A stretch of DNA of 7,915 nucleotides. It comes from Actinomycetota bacterium. GTDB taxonomy: Bacteria > Actinomycetota > UBA4738 > HRBIN12. The notes beneath the pieces were generated by a model. That model was not told where the DNA came from, did no database searches, and saw only the letters and a program-made list of their open reading frames with translations. The translations under genes were made by a program, and so were the position numbers. The stretch spans positions 1 to 7,915 of the forward strand of contig VAYF01000120.1 in the NCBI GenBank assembly GCA_005883885.1, read 5' to 3'. Of this stretch, positions 5,291-7,915 are shown one piece after another (within the stretch, counting starts at the first letter, position 1; every line of letters starts with the position of its first letter).

Positions 5291-5298
5291 ATAGGGTT

Positions 5299-7915
5299 AT
5301 GAGGAACAAGCTCTGGCTCGTCTACGTGGCGATCGCTTCGGTTGCGACGCTGGGGTACTTCGCCACCGGGCACGTGAGCTACGTGATCAACGTCATCGGG
5401 CTCTCCTCACCCGTGATGATCGTCGTGGCCCTCAGGATCTGGCGGCCCGAGAAGCGGCTGCCGTGGATCATGTTCTCGCTGGGGATGTTCACGTTCATCC
5501 TGGGCGACGTCGTCTCCTACAACTACGACAAGTTCCATTCGATCGCGCCGGCGCTCTTCCCATTCGATGTCGACGGTTTGACCCCCTTCCCCGGCTGGGC
5601 CGACGGGTTCTATCTCGCCGTGTACGTCTTCATGGTGGCGGGCATCCTGTTGCTGATCCACGCTCGCGATCCCAGCCGTGACCGTTCGAGCTTCGTGGAT
5701 GCATTGATGCTGTCGCTCGGCATCGGCGTGGTCTCGTGGGTGATCCTGATCTCGCCGCAGGCGTACCAACAGGACGTCCCGCTGTCCGTGAAGCTCACCT
5801 CGATGGCGTACCCGCTCGCTGACCTGTTGCTCCTGGGCGCCGCCCTCCGATTGGCCGTCGGCGCCGGGCGCAAGCCCTGGGCGTTCCGGCTGATCATCAC
5901 CGCGATCGTCGCCTTGTTCATCACCGATGCCTTCTACGCGTGGATGAACCTCTACACCGACGCGGGCTATCAGCCCGGGAGTGGCTATCTCGAGGCCGGT
6001 TGGATCGCCTTCTACGTGCTGTTCGGCGCGGCGGCGCTCCATCCGTCGATGCGCGAGCTGTCCGAACCGGTCGACGACGTCGAAACGAAGCTCACCCGCG
6101 GGCGCCTGCTCGTGCTCGCCGGCGCTTCCCTCATGGCTCCCGTGCTCATCGCGTACGAGGGCGCGAAGGGCGAGATCACGGACCTCCCGATCCTGATCGC
6201 CGCCACGGTCCTGCTGTTCATCCTCGTCGTGATCCGGATGTGGGGGCTGATGCAGCGGCAGCAGCGGTACGTCCGGCACGAGCAGGCCCTGCGCGAAGCC
6301 GGGATGGATCTGGTCACGGCGACCAACCGGGACAGCATCCACGCTGCGGCCGGCCGCGCGGTGCTCGCGCTGACCGGCGACGACGTCTCCGTCAGGATCT
6401 TCGAACAGCAGGACGTTGCCGGCGAGCTGGTGGTCGTCGCCGCACCCGGTGGTGACGACCGTGCGATCGGAACGTCCGTTCGTCTGTCGGAGTTCGACGC
6501 GTGGAAGCGGGAACGTCTCCAGGGGCGCCACGCATATCAGGTGACGCTCCGGGACGACATCGCCGACATGCTCCAGCTGCCGGAGGCACACCGGTCGCTC
6601 TTCGTGGCGCCCCTGTTCATGCGCGACGAGCTCCGCGGGCTCCTGGTCGTCTCGGCCATCGAGGAGCTGTCGCGCCAGGACGCCGACTCGCTCCAAGCGC
6701 TCTCCGCGCAGGTCGCCCTCGCGCTCGAGAGCGCCGCCCTGACCGAGGACCTGTTGATCCAGCAGAGCCAGATGCGCTTCGCGTCCCTCGTGAAGAACTC
6801 GTCGGACGTCGTCATGGTGACCGAGCCCGACACGACGATCCGCTACGCCAGCCCATCGGCGCATCGGGTGCTCGGGTTCGAACCGGAGGAGCTCGAGGGT
6901 CGCCGGTTCGCCGAGCTGATCGCACCGGACGATCGCACGCGGGCCCTGTCCTTCCTGACCGCGATGGCGGACGGTGAGGGGCATGTCGGACTGACGGAGT
7001 ACCGCGTGCGACACCGGGATGGGACCGATCTCTTCGTCGAGACGCTCCGCACGAACCTGTTGAAGGACCCCAACGTGAAGGGCATCGTGCTGAACACCCG
7101 CGACATCTCCGAGCGGAAGCAGTTCGAAGAGCAGCTCTCGCATCAGGCCTTCCACGACCAGATCACCGGTCTCGCGAACCGCGCCCTCTTCCAGGATCGT
7201 GTGAGCCACGCGCTGGAACGCCAGACCCGCGACGGGAACCCCGTGGCCGTCCTCTTCATGGACCTCGACGACTTCAAGACGATCAACGACTCCCTCGGCC
7301 ACGCCGCCGGCGACCAGCTCCTGGTGGCGCTTGCCGGACGCCTGGTCGGGCGCCTCCGGACGGCCGACACGGCGGCGCGGCTCGGCGGGGACGAGTTCGC
7401 GGTGCTGCTGGAAGACGGCGGCGACGAGGGCATGACGGCCGCAGACGTGGCAGGCCGGATCCTCGATACGTTGGAGGAGCCTTTCGATCTCGACGGGACC
7501 GAGGTGTACGCCCGCGCGAGCATCGGGATCTCGGTGGCCGATCCCGAGTCGCCCGTGGGGAGCGCCGACGAGCTCCTGCGGAACGCGGACGTGGCGATGT
7601 ACATGGCCAAGGAGGGTGGCAAGGCCCGGTATCAGCTCTTCGAACCGGCGATGCACGACACCGCCCTCCGCCGCCTCGAGCTGCGGGCCGCGATGCAGCG
7701 CGCGATCGACCACGACGAGTTCCGGCTCTTCTACCAGCCCGTGATCGAGCTTCCGACCGGGAAGATCACCGGCGTCGAAGCGCTGATCCGCTGGTTCGAC
7801 CCAGAGAAGGGGATCATCCCACCGCTCGATTTCATCCCGCTCGCCGAGGAGACCGGCCTGATCGTCCCGATCGGACGCTGGGTCCTGATGGAGGCATGCA
7901 AGTACGCCGCCCGTT
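5299..7915 (+). CDS. Membrane-bound GAF-PAS-GGDEF-EAL cyclic di-GMP enzyme (3' end outside window)
   Basis: The frame is open from ATG 5299 to the right edge: 872 residues, incomplete. Order: about ten membrane helices (roughly 5-24, 28-47, 54-74, 102-121, 134-152, 168-187, 196-216, 232-248, 268-286, 294-315); a GAF-like domain at about 330-480; a PAS domain at about 492-605 ending in the usual T-R-D-I-S-E-R-K linker; a GGDEF domain at about 613-785; and the start of an EAL domain from about 790. The cyclase looks active: D655-L-D-D-F-K, N663-D, G667-H, G671-D and the signature G696-G-D-E-F700. An inhibitory-site motif R687-T-A-D690 lies exactly five residues before it. The EAL part shows F-Y-Q-P at 811-814 and E827-A-L; its remaining catalytic residues lie beyond the window, so phosphodiesterase activity cannot be judged. 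It probably makes and/or breaks cyclic di-GMP in response to signals sensed by the membrane, GAF and PAS parts. No Shine-Dalgarno sequence of good spacing is present. Confidence 0.95.
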   Translation, partial: MRNKLWLVYVAIASVATLGYFATGHVSYVINVIGLSSPVMIVVALRIWRPEKRLPWIMFSLGMFTFILGDVVSYNYDKFHSIAPALFPFDVDGLTPFPGWADGFYLAVYVFMVAGILLLIHARDPSRDRSSFVDALMLSLGIGVVSWVILISPQAYQQDVPLSVKLTSMAYPLADLLLLGAALRLAVGAGRKPWAFRLIITAIVALFITDAFYAWMNLYTDAGYQPGSGYLEAGWIAFYVLFGAAALHPSMRELSEPVDDVETKLTRGRLLVLAGASLMAPVLIAYEGAKGEITDLPILIAATVLLFILVVIRMWGLMQRQQRYVRHEQALREAGMDLVTATNRDSIHAAAGRAVLALTGDDVSVRIFEQQDVAGELVVVAAPGGDDRAIGTSVRLSEFDAWKRERLQGRHAYQVTLRDDIADMLQLPEAHRSLFVAPLFMRDELRGLLVVSAIEELSRQDADSLQALSAQVALALESAALTEDLLIQQSQMRFASLVKNSSDVVMVTEPDTTIRYASPSAHRVLGFEPEELEGRRFAELIAPDDRTRALSFLTAMADGEGHVGLTEYRVRHRDGTDLFVETLRTNLLKDPNVKGIVLNTRDISERKQFEEQLSHQAFHDQITGLANRALFQDRVSHALERQTRDGNPVAVLFMDLDDFKTINDSLGHAAGDQLLVALAGRLVGRLRTADTAARLGGDEFAVLLEDGGDEGMTAADVAGRILDTLEEPFDLDGTEVYARASIGISVADPESPVGSADELLRNADVAMYMAKEGGKARYQLFEPAMHDTALRRLELRAAMQRAIDHDEFRLFYQPVIELPTGKITGVEALIRWFDPEKGIIPPLDFIPLAEETGLIVPIGRWVLMEACKYAAR

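Larger units (their letters stand above)
5198..5298. other. Intergenic region before the cyclic di-GMP gene
   Basis: These 101 bp lie between two plus-strand genes. They contain a dyad (5217-5241) with a nearby complementary segment (to 5252), a short A-run at 5255-5259, and a candidate promoter (5263-5290). No small ORF with a plausible start was found. Confidence 0.5.

Noticed and set aside
5217..5298. Cyclic di-GMP riboswitch upstream of the GGDEF/EAL gene
   Set aside because: The conserved core sequences of the GEMM-I class that I know are absent, and the candidate promoter lies downstream of the structured element.
5407..7713. Long minus-strand ORF of 768 codons, rich in His, Glu, Asp and Arg
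   Set aside because: It is antisense to the plus-strand GGDEF/EAL gene, which shows clear conserved domains. The composition is that of a mirrored frame in high-GC DNA.
1..7915. Mobile element, CRISPR array, tRNA or prophage
   Set aside because: No direct-repeat arrays, transposase or integrase motifs, cloverleaf-like sequences or phage structural genes were found on either strand.

Overview
This is a GC-rich, densely packed stretch of bacterial chromosome. An F420/luciferase-type oxidoreductase, a SigE-family ECF sigma factor, two DUF4232-type extracytoplasmic proteins and strongly G/C-biased third codon positions all point to Actinomycetota. The lineage cannot be fixed from the window, and a deep-branching or environmental member is plausible. 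I see no rRNA, tRNA, CRISPR array, transposase or integrase.

Layout. (1) 1-265: the tail of an unidentified small membrane protein on the + strand; its reading frame closes at 105, but hydrophobic coding-like sequence continues in the next frame to 265, so a frameshift is possible. (2) 271-3790: five genes on the - strand, read right to left. They are an LLM-class flavin-dependent oxidoreductase with a shortened C-terminus, an ECF sigma factor, an overlapping membrane-anchored DUF4232-like protein (candidate anti-sigma factor), a secreted DUF4232 protein, and an aquaporin-family channel after a 129-bp gap. (3) 3839-5197: an alpha-oxoamine synthase (KAPA synthase / serine palmitoyltransferase fold) on the + strand, diverging from the oxidoreductase across only 48 bp. 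(4) 5299 to the right edge: a large membrane-bound TM-GAF-PAS-GGDEF-EAL protein for cyclic di-GMP metabolism, cut off inside its EAL domain. This is the longest gene in the window.

How the genes may work together. The sigma factor and the two DUF4232 proteins look like one module: sigma factor, membrane partner translated from an overlapping start, and a soluble exported paralogue of the partner's outer domain. An ECF-like promoter (AACC-N16-CGTC) sits just upstream of the sigma gene, which fits autoregulation. On the + strand, the oxoamine synthase and the cyclic di-GMP gene share an unusual feature. Each is preceded by CTCA-N16-GCCGAT-R-G in the same geometry, 8-9 nt before the start codon, and neither has a good Shine-Dalgarno sequence. 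This resembles a sigma-28/WhiG-type promoter giving near-leaderless transcripts, and would place a small-molecule or lipid biosynthetic enzyme and a cyclic di-GMP enzyme under one alternative sigma factor. That link is inferred from sequence pattern only.
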